From: Candidatus Gallacutalibacter pullicola
Lineage (GTDB): Bacteria; Bacillota; Clostridia; Oscillospirales; Acutalibacteraceae
Assembly: GCA_018712265.1 (NCBI GenBank)
Contig: DVHF01000102.1
Span: 1-60,941 of the forward strand
DNA: 60,941 bases
Direction of reading: 5' to 3'
The notes below the pieces were generated by a model. That model was not told where the DNA came from. It saw only the letters and a program-made list of their open reading frames with translations, and ran no database searches. Both the position numbers and the translations under genes were made by a program. This document shows positions 7,994 through 16,131 of this stretch, in pieces. The stretch's first letter is position 1. The number at the start of each line of letters is the position of its first letter.

Positions 7994-9085
7994 CTGAAAA
8001 AAGCACTTGCCAAACCACCAAAGTCTGTAATTATCCTGAGCGCCATTCTGACTGCGCTGATCCTTGCCCTTGCCGCGATATGGCTCCCCCGGCTTACCGG
8101 AGGTGTGCCGTATGAATGTACCAACTACGCGATGGGCTCCTATGTTCAGCAGACTGTTTACGGCAGGCAGGCACAGCAGGCCGCCGCCGATGCCGTGCGT
8201 GAAATCAGCGCACTGGAAAATCTGATTTCGTGGCGTGTGGAAGGATCCGACGTACAGAAGCTAAACGACCATGCCGGTGTTGACTGGCTGGATATTGATG
8301 AACGCACCTTTTCCATTCTGGAACAGTGTCTGGATGTAGCGGAAGCGTCAAACGGCGCATTTGATCCGACGATCCTGCCGCTGTCGGCGCTGTGGGATTT
8401 CGGCGGCAGCAACCAGCATCTTCCGGACGCCGATCAGATTGCCGAATCTCTGCAATACGTCAGCTACGAGGATCTGCGGCTCGACGAAGAGGACTGCTCC
8501 GCCTCCCTGAAATATCACTACATGGGGATTGATCTTGGTTCCGTCGGGAAAGGCGCGGCCTGTGACGCGGCAATCGAGGCATATCAGGAGGCCGGCGCAG
8601 AAGCCGGGATCGTCGCAGTCGGCGGCAGTATCGGCGTGTTCGGCGCCAAGCGCAACGGCTCGCCGTGGAACATCGCCGTCCGCGATCCTGACAGCGGCGG
8701 CGATAAGACGCAGGCTCTCGGTTCTCTGGATTTGGAATCGGGCTTCGTCTCCACCTCCGGCTCCTATGAGCGTTATTTTGTGGAGGACGGCGTTACATAT
8801 CATCATCTTCTCAACCCCAAAACGGGGTATCCCGCAGAAAGCGGCCTGATCTCGGTAACGGTTGTGCACGAGGAAAGCGGCGCAATGAGCGACGCCCTCT
8901 CCACTGCCTGCTTCGTCCTCGGACTGGAGGACGGCCTCGCCCTTTTGGAGCACTACGGTGCAGAGGGAATCTTCGTGGACACCAATCATCAGATTTTCGT
9001 CACCCCAGGCCTGGAATCCCGCTTCCACCTCACCGCCTCCGGGTACTCCCTCCGTGAGGTTGGGGCTTTGCCCCAAACCCCATGA
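7994..9085 (+). CDS. apbE: FAD:protein FMN transferase (ApbE), probable CTG start
   Basis: The enzyme attaches FMN covalently to a Thr of target proteins such as RnfG and RnfD, and the rnf operon follows 1.4 kb downstream. ApbE motifs are seen: NYAMGSYVQQT, NGAFDPTILPLSALWDFGG, MGIDLGSVGKGAACD (FAD/Mg site), GIVAVGGSIGVFG, VSTSGSYERYF, HHLLNPKTGYPAESG and SGAMSDALSTACFVLG. Using the GTG at 8105 would remove the N-terminus. In the same frame a CTG at 7994, eight bases after AAGGAG, gives KKALAKPPKSVIILSAILTA and a full membrane anchor, so export to the outer face is expected (363 aa). No ATG/GTG/TTG exists between the ribosome site and 8105. The last residues (GALPQTP) and the stop lie inside a family B repeat. 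Confidence 0.9.
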   Translation: MKKALAKPPKSVIILSAILTALILALAAIWLPRLTGGVPYECTNYAMGSYVQQTVYGRQAQQAAADAVREISALENLISWRVEGSDVQKLNDHAGVDWLDIDERTFSILEQCLDVAEASNGAFDPTILPLSALWDFGGSNQHLPDADQIAESLQYVSYEDLRLDEEDCSASLKYHYMGIDLGSVGKGAACDAAIEAYQEAGAEAGIVAVGGSIGVFGAKRNGSPWNIAVRDPDSGGDKTQALGSLDLESGFVSTSGSYERYFVEDGVTYHHLLNPKTGYPAESGLISVTVVHEESGAMSDALSTACFVLGLEDGLALLEHYGAEGIFVDTNHQIFVTPGLESRFHLTASGYSLREVGALPQTP

Positions 9086-9150
9086 GGGGGACTCCGCGTC
9101 CCCCTCATTCCCCGCGCCGGGACACAGTCCCGGACCCATCCCATTTCCAA
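9058..9150 (+). repeat. Family B repeat at the end of apbE
   Basis: Starts inside the apbE reading frame with the hairpin GTTGGGGC/GCCCCAAAC, then GGGGGACTCCGCGTCCCCC, CCCCGCG, CCGGGACACAGTCCCGG and ACCCATCCC. The order is the same as in the other B copies. Confidence 0.7.
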
Positions 9151-9184
9151 CGTTCGTTGGAAATGAAGTATTGGGATTGTTTTT

Positions 9185-9425
9185 ATTTTAAGAAACTGCT
9201 GTTCCGCGCGGGTCGCGGACCTGCGGTCAGCAGATCGCGCCCGCTCCCTCCGGTCGCCCGGCTGGATGCGAGATTGAACTATATTGCCCGCGTTGCGGCC
9301 TCGGTGTAAAAATAATCCCTGACCAGCCTCCCTCCGCGACAGAGTGTTTGAAGTTACCGGTATTCCCGCGAAGCGTCAGCGGAGCGCAGCGCGTTCTACG
9401 TCCAGACTTAGTCTGGCACCGCAGG
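9185..9425 (+). repeat. Family C repeat, partial copy
   Basis: This fills the gap between apbE and the NusG-II gene. It shares GGCTGGATGCG.GATTG, TAT.TTGCCCGCG, CAGC.T.C..CCGCGACAGAG and the final palindrome CCAGACTTAGTCTGG with the copies at 37.1 and 39.7 kb, but lacks their 5' half. The palindrome ends just before the ATG at 9429. I see no gene in it. Confidence 0.65.
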
Positions 9426-9428
9426 TGT

Positions 9429-9824
9429 ATGAAAAATAATTTTGCTTTCTTCAAAAAACAGGATCTTATCTTGATTGGAATAATAGCCATTATCGCAGGG
9501 ATTCTTCTGCTCTGGAATCTGTCCGCCGCCCGCGGCGGCTGTACCGCCGTGGTGGAGCAGGACGGACAGGTCCTTATGCAGATCGATCTCTCGTCCGTCA
9601 CGGAACCGGAGACGATCGAGCTGGGCGGGGAATATCATGTCGTTCTGCTGGCGGAACCGGACGCGATCCGGTTCGCATCGTCTGATTGCCCCGATCAGAT
9701 TTGTGTGAATACAGGCGTGCTCACACAGGCGGGACAGACGGCGGTCTGTATGCCCGCGCGCATCTCTGTCCGTCTGGAAGCGCATCAGGAAAATCAGGCA
9801 GAAATTGATGGATATACAGGTTAA
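9429..9824 (+). CDS. NusG domain II-containing extracytoplasmic protein
   Basis: This 131-aa protein has one N-terminal membrane helix (residues 12-32, DLILIGIIAIIAGILLLWNL) and then a NusG domain II-like beta-barrel (PF07009), with GGEYHVVLL and a Cys-containing loop SSDCPDQICVNTG that is characteristic of this family. Despite the name it is not a transcription factor. In Clostridia it commonly sits with apbE, Gx-transporter and rnf or FMN-binding genes, as here, and probably acts outside the membrane in flavoprotein or electron-transfer assembly. The start at 9429 begins just after the repeat palindrome and has only a weak Shine-Dalgarno (GCAGGTG). The stop is three bases before the next gene. 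Confidence 0.85.
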   Translation: MKNNFAFFKKQDLILIGIIAIIAGILLLWNLSAARGGCTAVVEQDGQVLMQIDLSSVTEPETIELGGEYHVVLLAEPDAIRFASSDCPDQICVNTGVLTQAGQTAVCMPARISVRLEAHQENQAEIDGYTG

Positions 9825-9827
9825 ATC

Positions 9828-10358
9828 ATGAAAACAGAAAATCGTACACATAACATGGAAAGCCGCACCCACAGAATTGCCCTGTGCGGCATATTGGGCG
9901 CGCTGGCGCTTGTGCTTGGCGCATTGGAGGGAGCTCTGCCGCCGATCCCCATGCTTCCGCCGGGAGCGAAGCTGGGTCTCTCCAATATCGCGGTGATGTA
10001 TGCGGCGCAGTCTCTGGGGATTGCCCCGGCGCTGCTGTTGGCGGTCATCAAAGGATTGTTTGCTGGGGTCACACGAGGATTCACAGCTATGGTGATGAGC
10101 CTCTCCGGCGGCCTGGCAAGCGCGCTGCTGACCTCCCTGCTGATCCGATCGAAGCGCCGCCCGCTGGGCTGGATCGGCATCGGCGTGGCCGGAGCACTTG
10201 CGCATAACGCGGCGCAGCTTTGCGCGGCGGCGCTGATGACTACCCCGGCGCTCTTTTGGTATATCCCGTGGCTTTTGCTTTTTGGGATTCTCACCGGAAC
10301 CCTCACAGGGGTCTGCCTCTGTGTGATTCTCCCGGCGCTCGAAAAGCTGCGGTTGTAA
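9828..10358 (+). CDS. Gx transporter family membrane protein (HepS-like)
   Basis: This is a 176-aa integral membrane protein with about five hydrophobic segments. It matches the family named Gx transporter or heptaprenyl diphosphate synthase component I (PF07456), which resembles ECF-type S components. Visible signatures are CGILGALALVLGALEGALPP, LPPGAKLGLSNIAVMYA and FAGVTRGFTAMVMSLSGGLAS. It starts three bases after the NusG-II stop. In many Clostridia these two genes stand beside rnf or apbE genes, so a role in providing a substrate such as a flavin or prenyl precursor is possible. The old prenyl-synthase name is not supported by any catalytic motif. Confidence 0.82.
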   Translation: MKTENRTHNMESRTHRIALCGILGALALVLGALEGALPPIPMLPPGAKLGLSNIAVMYAAQSLGIAPALLLAVIKGLFAGVTRGFTAMVMSLSGGLASALLTSLLIRSKRRPLGWIGIGVAGALAHNAAQLCAAALMTTPALFWYIPWLLLFGILTGTLTGVCLCVILPALEKLRL

Positions 10359-10481
10359 CTCGCCCTTTGGCGGGGCGCAGTGTGAATGTCACACACTTGC
10401 AATATACCGTCCACCGGATGGAATCCACACCGTCCGGCGGGCGATCCGCTGCCGCCAGGCAGTAAAAAAGGAGGAATGAAT

Positions 10482-11825
10482 GTGGAATTGACTTTCCCCG
10501 AAAAGCCGTTCCGTACCCACGGCGGCGCAAGGGTCCCGCACCACAAAAATACCGCGCAGAAGCAGTCTGTTGTCATGCCGGTTCCGGGGCGTGTGGTGCT
10601 GCCCGTGCAGCAGCACGTCGGCGCTCCCTGTACCCCGCTCGTCAAAAAAGGGGATCACGTATTTGTCGGGCAGAAAATTGCGGACAGCGACGCGTTTGTC
10701 AGCGCGCCGATCCACGCAAGCGTTTCCGGCACTGTGGCGGGGATCGAAAAGGTAATGCTCTCCGGCGGTCAGGTGCTCGACGCAATCGCTATCGATTCCG
10801 ACGGGCTGATGGAGCCGTATCCGGAGCTGCGTCCCCCAAAGGTATATAATTTGGAGGATCTCGTCAGCGCGGTCAGGGAATCCGGGCTGGTCGGACTGGG
10901 CGGCGCGGGTTTTCCTGCGTCCGTGAAGCTGAAGGTCCCGCCGGATAAGAAGCTCGATACGCTCATCGTCAACGTGGCGGAATGCGAGCCTTACATCACT
11001 GCCGATAACCGCGAGGCCATTGAAAATTCTCAGGCCGTTTTGGATGGGATTTATACCATCAAGCGCATTTTGGGTCTGGAACGCGTGATCATCGCGGTGG
11101 AAAACAATAAACCGGATGTCATTGAGGTGCTCCAGAAAATTGCGGATAACGAGGAGATGGATCCGCAGAACCAGGTGCGGGTGCTGCCGCTGCTCTCACG
11201 CTATCCACAGGGCGCAGAAAAGGTGCTCGTGCAGGCGTGTACGAACCGCCGGATCCCTGCTGGGAAGCTCCCCGCGGACGTCGGCTGCCTGGTGATGAAT
11301 ATTACATCCGTCGCGTTTCTGGCGGGATATCTCAAAACGGGGATGCCGCTCGTCAAAAAGAGGATTACCGTGGACGGATCTGCGATCGCGGATCCGCAGA
11401 ATGTGATTGTGCCGATCGGGACGAAGATCTCTGAGATCATCGCGTTCTGCGGCGGATATAAGGAACCGCCGAAAAAGATCCTGATGGGCGGCCCTATGAT
11501 GGGAATTGCTCTGACAAGCGACGATCTGCCTGTTGTGAAGCAGAATAACGGTATTCTTGCTTTTGGGGAGGAAGAAGCGCGCCTGATGGAGCCGTCCGCG
11601 TGCATCCGCTGCGGGAGCTGCGTCTCGAGCTGCCCGATGTGCCTTGTGCCGATGATGCTGGAAAAGTATACGGAAGCGCAGGACGTGGATGGGCTCAGCC
11701 GCTTTGATGTGATGACCTGCATGGAATGCGGCTGCTGCGCGTTTAACTGCCCGGCAGGCAGGCCGCTGGTGCAGGCGATCCGCCTGGGGAAATCCCTGGT
11801 AAAGAAAGCTGGAGGGAAACGCTGA
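10482..11825 (+). CDS. rnfC: Rnf complex subunit C (RnfC)
   Basis: RnfC is the peripheral subunit that binds NADH/FMN and passes electrons within the Na+- or H+-pumping ferredoxin:NAD+ oxidoreductase. It is 447 aa. The N-terminal barrel holds HGGARVPHHKN. The Rossmann-like part has GLGGAGFPASVKL and NVAECEPYITADNR. Two 4Fe-4S motifs are visible, CIRCGSCVSSCPMCLVP and CMECGCCAFNCPAGRPL. Two starts compete: ATG at 10476 lies only one base after AGGAGG, whereas the in-frame GTG at 10482 is seven bases after it, so GTG was chosen. It is the first gene of rnfCDGEAB, and its stop overlaps rnfD by one base. Confidence 0.95.
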   Translation: MELTFPEKPFRTHGGARVPHHKNTAQKQSVVMPVPGRVVLPVQQHVGAPCTPLVKKGDHVFVGQKIADSDAFVSAPIHASVSGTVAGIEKVMLSGGQVLDAIAIDSDGLMEPYPELRPPKVYNLEDLVSAVRESGLVGLGGAGFPASVKLKVPPDKKLDTLIVNVAECEPYITADNREAIENSQAVLDGIYTIKRILGLERVIIAVENNKPDVIEVLQKIADNEEMDPQNQVRVLPLLSRYPQGAEKVLVQACTNRRIPAGKLPADVGCLVMNITSVAFLAGYLKTGMPLVKKRITVDGSAIADPQNVIVPIGTKISEIIAFCGGYKEPPKKILMGGPMMGIALTSDDLPVVKQNNGILAFGEEEARLMEPSACIRCGSCVSSCPMCLVPMMLEKYTEAQDVDGLSRFDVMTCMECGCCAFNCPAGRPLVQAIRLGKSLVKKAGGKR

Positions 11826-12781
11826 TGGAAAAACTGATTGTCTCGTCGTCCCCGCACTTCAAAAGCGGACGGACGACTCAGAAAATTATGCGCGACGTGC
11901 TCATCGCCCTCTCGCCTGCGGCGGTGGCGTCCGTGATTTTATTCGGGCCGCGCGCGCTGCTGCTGATTGCGGTGTGTGTTGCGTCGTGCGTGCTGGCTGA
12001 ATTTGTGTGCCGCAAGGTCATGAAGCGCGATAATACAATCGGGGATCTGAGCGCAGCTGTCACAGGCGTTCTGCTTGCGTTCAACCTGCCCGTCACGATC
12101 AATCCGCTGATGGCTGTATTCGGGAGCCTTGTGGCGATCGTCGTCGTCAAGCAGATGTTCGGGGGTATCGGGCAGAATTTTGTCAACCCGGCGCTCACGG
12201 CGCGCATCGTGATGATGACCTCTTTCCCCTCCCCGATGAGTACGTGGACGCAGCCGCTCTCGTGGATGCAGTCCGCCGACGCCGTCACGACGGCCTCCCC
12301 TCTCGGTATCCTCAAGGAGGGGACGGGCGAAGCTCTGCCCAGCTATCTGGAGCTGTTTCTTGGAATCAACGCCGGGTGTCTCGGTGAGACCTGCGCGCTC
12401 GCGCTGCTGCTGGGCGGGATTTATCTGGTCGCCCGCGGCGTGATCCATCCGGCGATCCCGCTGTGCTACCTCGGCACTGCCGCGGTGATCTCCCTGATCG
12501 CCGGGCGCGACGTTGTCACAGAGCTTCTCACCGGCGGCCTGATGCTCGGCGCGATCTTCATGGCCACCGATTATACCACGACGCCGATCAGCCTGAAAGG
12601 GCGGATCGTGTTTGCGGTCGGCTGCGGGATTCTGACGATGCTGATCCGCATCTACGGGTCGCTGCCGGAGGGCGTTTCGTTCTCTATCATCCTGATGAAT
12701 ATTCTTTCGCCGCACATTGAAAAGCTGACGCGCCCGCGTGCCTTCGGCTCCGAACGGAAAAGGAAGGAGGCCAAGGAATGA
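11825..12781 (+). CDS. rnfD: Rnf complex subunit D (RnfD)
   Basis: RnfD is an integral membrane subunit (318 aa, about nine to ten helices) carrying covalent FMN and forming part of the ion path. The start region SSSPHFKSGRTTQKIMRDVL is typical. The likely flavinylation site is the Thr in SADAVTTASPLG (about residue 159), which ApbE would modify. VVVKQMFGGIGQNFVNPALTA and MATDYTTTPISLKGR are conserved in the NqrB/RnfD family. The charged C-terminus is cytoplasmic. It overlaps rnfC by one base and rnfG by four. Confidence 0.95.
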   Translation: MEKLIVSSSPHFKSGRTTQKIMRDVLIALSPAAVASVILFGPRALLLIAVCVASCVLAEFVCRKVMKRDNTIGDLSAAVTGVLLAFNLPVTINPLMAVFGSLVAIVVVKQMFGGIGQNFVNPALTARIVMMTSFPSPMSTWTQPLSWMQSADAVTTASPLGILKEGTGEALPSYLELFLGINAGCLGETCALALLLGGIYLVARGVIHPAIPLCYLGTAAVISLIAGRDVVTELLTGGLMLGAIFMATDYTTTPISLKGRIVFAVGCGILTMLIRIYGSLPEGVSFSIILMNILSPHIEKLTRPRAFGSERKRKEAKE

Positions 12782-13353
12782 AAATCGATGCGAAAAGCGT
12801 CCTCACGCCGACTATTACGCTGTTTTTGATTTGTGTGATTGTGACGGGGCTCCTTGCCGGGACAAACGCGATCACCAAGGATCAGATTGCGATCCAGCAG
12901 GCTGAAACGGAACGCGCGTCCCGTGCGATGGTGCTGTCTGCCGCCGCGGATTTTGAGGAGGGGACGATCACCGGGGACGACGGTGAGTTTACCTATTATA
13001 CAGGGGTGGATTCCTCCGGGAATACCGTGGGCTATGTGTTCACGACGGAAGCAAAGGGCTACGGCGGGACCGTCCAGGTAATGACCGGTATCGACGCGGA
13101 GGGAAAGGTTTCCGGCGTGGTGATTCTTTCCCACGACGAGACGCCCGGCCTCGGCGCGAACGCCGAAAAAGAGGATTTCCGGAACCGGTATGTCGGACAG
13201 TCCGTTTCCGGCGGACCGCTTTCGGTGGTAAAGTCCGGTGAAGCGGGCGAAGGACAGATCCTCGCCATCACTGGCGCTACTGTCACAAGCAACGCCGTCA
13301 CCAGCGCGGTGAACCAGGCGGCGGAGCTTTATTCTTTGGTTGAGGAGGGCTGA
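12778..13353 (+). CDS. rnfG: Rnf complex subunit G (RnfG)
   Basis: RnfG is an FMN-binding subunit (191 aa) with one N-terminal membrane helix (residues 8-30, TPTITLFLICVIVTGLLAG) and an extracytoplasmic FMN-binding domain (PF04205). The ApbE target motif is seen as ITGATVTSNAVTSAV, with the modified Thr expected at about residue 166. GYVFTTEAKGYGGTVQVMTG and SHDETPGLGANAEK are family-typical. It starts in the rnfD stop and is followed two bases later by rnfE. It transfers electrons on the outer face of the membrane. Confidence 0.95.
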   Translation: MKIDAKSVLTPTITLFLICVIVTGLLAGTNAITKDQIAIQQAETERASRAMVLSAAADFEEGTITGDDGEFTYYTGVDSSGNTVGYVFTTEAKGYGGTVQVMTGIDAEGKVSGVVILSHDETPGLGANAEKEDFRNRYVGQSVSGGPLSVVKSGEAGEGQILAITGATVTSNAVTSAVNQAAELYSLVEEG

Positions 13354-13355
13354 GC

Positions 13356-14039
13356 ATGGCAAAGCCACTGATTCAGGAATTTACCAAGGGGATCGTCAAG
13401 GAAAACCCGGTGCTCTGCCTTGTGCTTGGAACCTGCCCCACGCTGGCGGTTTCTACCTCGGCAAGCAACGCGATCGGCATGGGCGTCGCGGCTACGGCGG
13501 TGCTCGTGTGCTCCAACGCGGTGATCTCCCTGCTGCGCCGGGTGATCCCGGATAAGGTCCGCATCCCGGCGTTTATCACGATTATTGCGGGCTTCGTTTC
13601 GATTGTGCAGATGCTCGTGCAGGCGTACGCACCGGATATCGACAAGAGCCTCGGAATCTATCTGCCGCTCATCGTGGTGAACTGCATTATTCTGGGACGC
13701 GCGGAGATGTTCGCAAGCAAAAACAGCGTCCTGCCGTCCATTCTCGACGGGCTTGGAATGGGCGTCGGGTTCACGGCGGCGCTGCTGCTGATGGGCTGCA
13801 TCCGCGAGCTGCTCGGCTCCGGTACACTGTTCGGGATGCCGATCACCTCCGGTTTCATGCCGCCGATCATTATTTTCATCCTGCCGCCGGGCGGATTCTT
13901 CGTATTCGGAATGCTGATCGCGCTGGCCTCGAAGCTCTCCGGACAGCAGAAAAAGCCGGAAGAAATCGGCTGTGCGGCGTGCCCGCTGGCGGCAAGCTGC
14001 TCCAAGCTGGCCGGAAATTGCGAAAAGGAGGCGAAGTAA
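13356..14039 (+). CDS. rnfE: Rnf complex subunit E (RnfE)
   Basis: RnfE is an integral membrane subunit (227 aa, six helices) of the NqrD/RnfE family. Conserved stretches are FTKGIVKENPVLCLVLGTCP, SLGIYLPLIVVNCIILGRAE and GLGMGVGFTAALLLMGCIRE, with Cys residues (C25 and C107) placed as in homologues, where they bind an iron centre between RnfA and RnfE. The C-terminal GCAACPLAASCSKLAGNC adds four extra cysteines, which is more than the usual tail and may bind metal. It lies two bases after rnfG and three before rnfA. Confidence 0.94.
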   Translation: MAKPLIQEFTKGIVKENPVLCLVLGTCPTLAVSTSASNAIGMGVAATAVLVCSNAVISLLRRVIPDKVRIPAFITIIAGFVSIVQMLVQAYAPDIDKSLGIYLPLIVVNCIILGRAEMFASKNSVLPSILDGLGMGVGFTAALLLMGCIRELLGSGTLFGMPITSGFMPPIIIFILPPGGFFVFGMLIALASKLSGQQKKPEEIGCAACPLAASCSKLAGNCEKEAK

Positions 14040-14042
14040 CCT

Positions 14043-14651
14043 ATGGCACAGCAGTTAGTTTCCATTTTTCTCGCCGCCATTCTGACGGAGAACTACATAT
14101 TGAACCAGTTTTTGGGGATCTGCCCGTTCCTTGGCGTTTCCAAGAAGCTGAACACAGCCTTCGGCATGAGCTGTGCCGTTACCTTCGTCATGGTGCTGGC
14201 GACGGCTGTCACCTGGCCGATTTACACCTATATACTGTATCCGAACAATCTGGCCTATTTGCAGACGATAGTCTTTATTTTGATTATTGCCGCGCTGGTA
14301 CAGTTTGTTGAGACGGTACTCAAGAAATATATGCCCCCGCTTTACAATTCACTGGGCATCTACCTGCCGCTGATCACCACCAACTGCGCTGTGCTGGGCG
14401 TGACGATGCTCGTCCTGGAAAAAGGTGAGGCTGATCCGACCTTCGGATATTTGCAGTCGCTGGTGAATACGTTTGGAGCCGGCATCGGCTTTATGGTGGC
14501 GATGGTCATATTCGCAGGCGTCCGCGAGCGGCTCGAGCTGTGCGACATTCCAAAGTCCCTGAGAGGGCTTCCGATCACGCTTGTCTCTGCGTCGCTGGTG
14601 GCGGTATCCTTCCTGGGCTTCCAGGGACTTGTGGATAATCTGGTAAAGTGA
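14043..14651 (+). CDS. rnfA: Rnf complex subunit A (RnfA)
   Basis: RnfA is an integral membrane subunit (202 aa, six helices), paralogous to RnfE with inverted topology. Motifs: AAILTENYILNQFLGICPFL with the iron-ligand Cys, LGIYLPLITTNCAVLGVTML with the second, and GAGIGFMVAMVIFAGVRERL. Together with RnfE it forms the intramembrane iron centre that links electron transfer to ion pumping. It stands three bases after rnfE and 12 before rnfB. Confidence 0.94.
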   Translation: MAQQLVSIFLAAILTENYILNQFLGICPFLGVSKKLNTAFGMSCAVTFVMVLATAVTWPIYTYILYPNNLAYLQTIVFILIIAALVQFVETVLKKYMPPLYNSLGIYLPLITTNCAVLGVTMLVLEKGEADPTFGYLQSLVNTFGAGIGFMVAMVIFAGVRERLELCDIPKSLRGLPITLVSASLVAVSFLGFQGLVDNLVK

Positions 14652-14663
14652 GGTGCTGGGCAA

Positions 14664-15470
14664 ATGAATGAAATCCTGTTTCCGATTATTCTGGTTGCGG
14701 GAATCGGGCTGATTGCGGGACTTGGCCTGGCGATCGCGTCGATTGTGATGGCAGTCCCCAAGGACGAAACGGCCGAAAAGATTGAGGAGCTTCTGCCCGG
14801 TGCGAACTGCGGCGCGTGCGGATACTCGGGTTGTTCCGGCTATGCGCAGGCCCTCGCGAGCGGCGAGGCGAAACCGGGGCTGTGTTCGCCGGGCGGCGCT
14901 GCTGCGGCTGCGGCGATTGGCGAAGTGCTCGGCGTGTCGGCGTCGGTGGAGGCCAAGACCGCTCTGGTACACTGCCTGGGCAGCTATGACCATACGACGG
15001 ATAAAATGGAGTATGAAGGGATCCCGAGCTGTGCGGCAGCCGCGCAGCTTGCCGGCGGGATTACAAGCTGCCGGTTCGGATGTATGGGTCTGGGCGACTG
15101 TATGCGCGCCTGCAATTATGACGCTATCAAAATCTGCAACGGTATGGCGTCGATCGATCCGGCAAAATGCCGCGGCTGTTCGATGTGTGTCAAGGCGTGC
15201 CCCAAGGGGCTCATCAGCTTTGTGCCCCTGAAAGCGCAGGCGGTTGTCCGGTGCAGCAACTGCGATAAGGGCGCCGTCACCAATAAGGTGTGCAATATTG
15301 GATGTATTGGATGCGGAAAGTGCGTCAGAAGCTGTGAGTCCGGCGCGATCCGGCTGGAAAACTTCCACGCCGTTGTCGATCCGGAAAAGTGTACCGCCTG
15401 CGGCAAATGTGCCGAGGCCTGCCCCCGCCACTGCATCACCATGTTTGGAGCTCTGCCCCAAACCTCGTAA
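14664..15470 (+). CDS. rnfB: Rnf complex subunit B (RnfB)
   Basis: RnfB is the ferredoxin-interacting subunit (268 aa) with several 4Fe-4S clusters. It has an N-terminal helix (residues 5-30), the RnfB 4Fe-4S signature GANCGACGYSGCSGYA, a Cys-rich middle part (CRFGCMGLGDCMRACNYDAI), and ferredoxin-like pairs CRGCSMCVKACPKG, CIGCGKCVRSCESG and CTACGKCAEACPRH. Three ferredoxin-type motifs in addition to the N-terminal cluster match the larger RnfB of Clostridia. The last residues GALPQTS and the stop codon derive from a family B repeat, the same tail that ends ApbE. It is the last gene of the operon. Confidence 0.95.
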   Translation: MNEILFPIILVAGIGLIAGLGLAIASIVMAVPKDETAEKIEELLPGANCGACGYSGCSGYAQALASGEAKPGLCSPGGAAAAAAIGEVLGVSASVEAKTALVHCLGSYDHTTDKMEYEGIPSCAAAAQLAGGITSCRFGCMGLGDCMRACNYDAIKICNGMASIDPAKCRGCSMCVKACPKGLISFVPLKAQAVVRCSNCDKGAVTNKVCNIGCIGCGKCVRSCESGAIRLENFHAVVDPEKCTACGKCAEACPRHCITMFGALPQTS

Positions 15471-15600
15471 GGGGTACTCGTACCGAACACGGCCATTCCC
15501 CTTTGTCGCTGCGCGACATTTCCCCGTACTGCGGGGATCTTCCCGGACCCATTTCCGCCCCGGCGCGGAGGGAATCCATTCTCGCAGCCGGGACGCAAGC
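15447..15600 (+). repeat. Family B repeat at the end of rnfB
   Basis: Begins inside rnfB with GTTTGG/CCAAAC, then AAGGGGTACTCGTACC, the hairpin TTTGTCGCTGCGCGACA, CCCCGTACTGCGGGG and CCCGGACCCATTTCCGCCCC. The TTGTC/GACA hairpin recurs twice in the copy at 29.7-30.0 kb. Confidence 0.7.
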
Positions 15601-15610
15601 TGTTATAACG

Positions 15611-15649
15611 AAAAGGATCGCGCTGTTCATTTCGGCGCGATCCTTTTTT
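15611..15649. terminator. Bidirectional terminator between rnfB and the membrane protein gene
   Basis: GGATCGCGC (15615-15623) pairs with GCGCGATCC (15635-15643), flanked by AAAA on the left and six T on the right. It therefore serves rnf (plus) and, less strongly, the minus-strand gene ending at 15653. Confidence 0.85.
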
Positions 15650-15652
15650 CCG

Positions 15653-16117
15653 TCAATTTGCCTGCTGGTAAAGGAATTCCCGAACGCTTTTGTTCCAAAT
15701 CAGCAGGACTGCCGTTATGATGCTTGCGGCAATGCTTACCGCCCAAAAAGCCCAGAACCATCCAGGAAGCCCCTCCGGCGCTGCCTCGAACGCCAGCAGG
15801 AGCAGCAGAAAACTGCTCAGAAGGTTCCCGATCGCCAGCCACCACCGCACCCATCTTACCCCGCAGCACAGCGCAATTGACAACCCGATTTCTACACAAA
15901 AGCTGATAATACCGCCAAAGGAGAAATTCAGGATCAAATCGAGAAGGCCATAAACTGTGTAAATTCCCGCCGTCAGATAAACCAGCCTTTTTCCCGTTTC
16001 GTACCGGCTTTTCTGCCGGGCCTCGTATTCCTCAAAGGCCCGCTGCTTTTCCTCCCTGGATTCACTGTCCATGCGCCCAAAGTCCGGCGAAATATCCGTC
16101 TGCGGCAGCGGAAGCAT
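15653..16117 (-). CDS. Membrane-domain fragment of a frameshifted MerR-type regulator
   Basis: The frame encodes a soluble helical segment (residues 1-45, with Glu/Arg-rich RMDSESREEKQRAFEEYEAR) and then four hydrophobic helices (about 47-66, 70-90, 92-112, 118-140). The reading frame stays open upstream of the ATG at 16117 and continues the MerR protein in the next frame as DITELAHRLKEASEMLPLP. I therefore take this not as a separate gene but as the C-terminal part of a MerR regulator with a membrane domain, split by a one-base loss near 16157-16165. If translated alone it would be a 154-aa membrane protein. Confidence 0.6.
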   Translation of the reverse strand: MLPLPQTDISPDFGRMDSESREEKQRAFEEYEARQKSRYETGKRLVYLTAGIYTVYGLLDLILNFSFGGIISFCVEIGLSIALCCGVRWVRWWLAIGNLLSSFLLLLLAFEAAPEGLPGWFWAFWAVSIAASIITAVLLIWNKSVREFLYQQAN

Positions 16118-16131
16118 TTCGGACGCTTCCT

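Noticed and set aside
9185-9425. Insertion sequence between apbE and the NusG-II gene
   Set aside because: No transposase frame, no terminal inverted repeats with target duplication. The sequence belongs to repeat family C.
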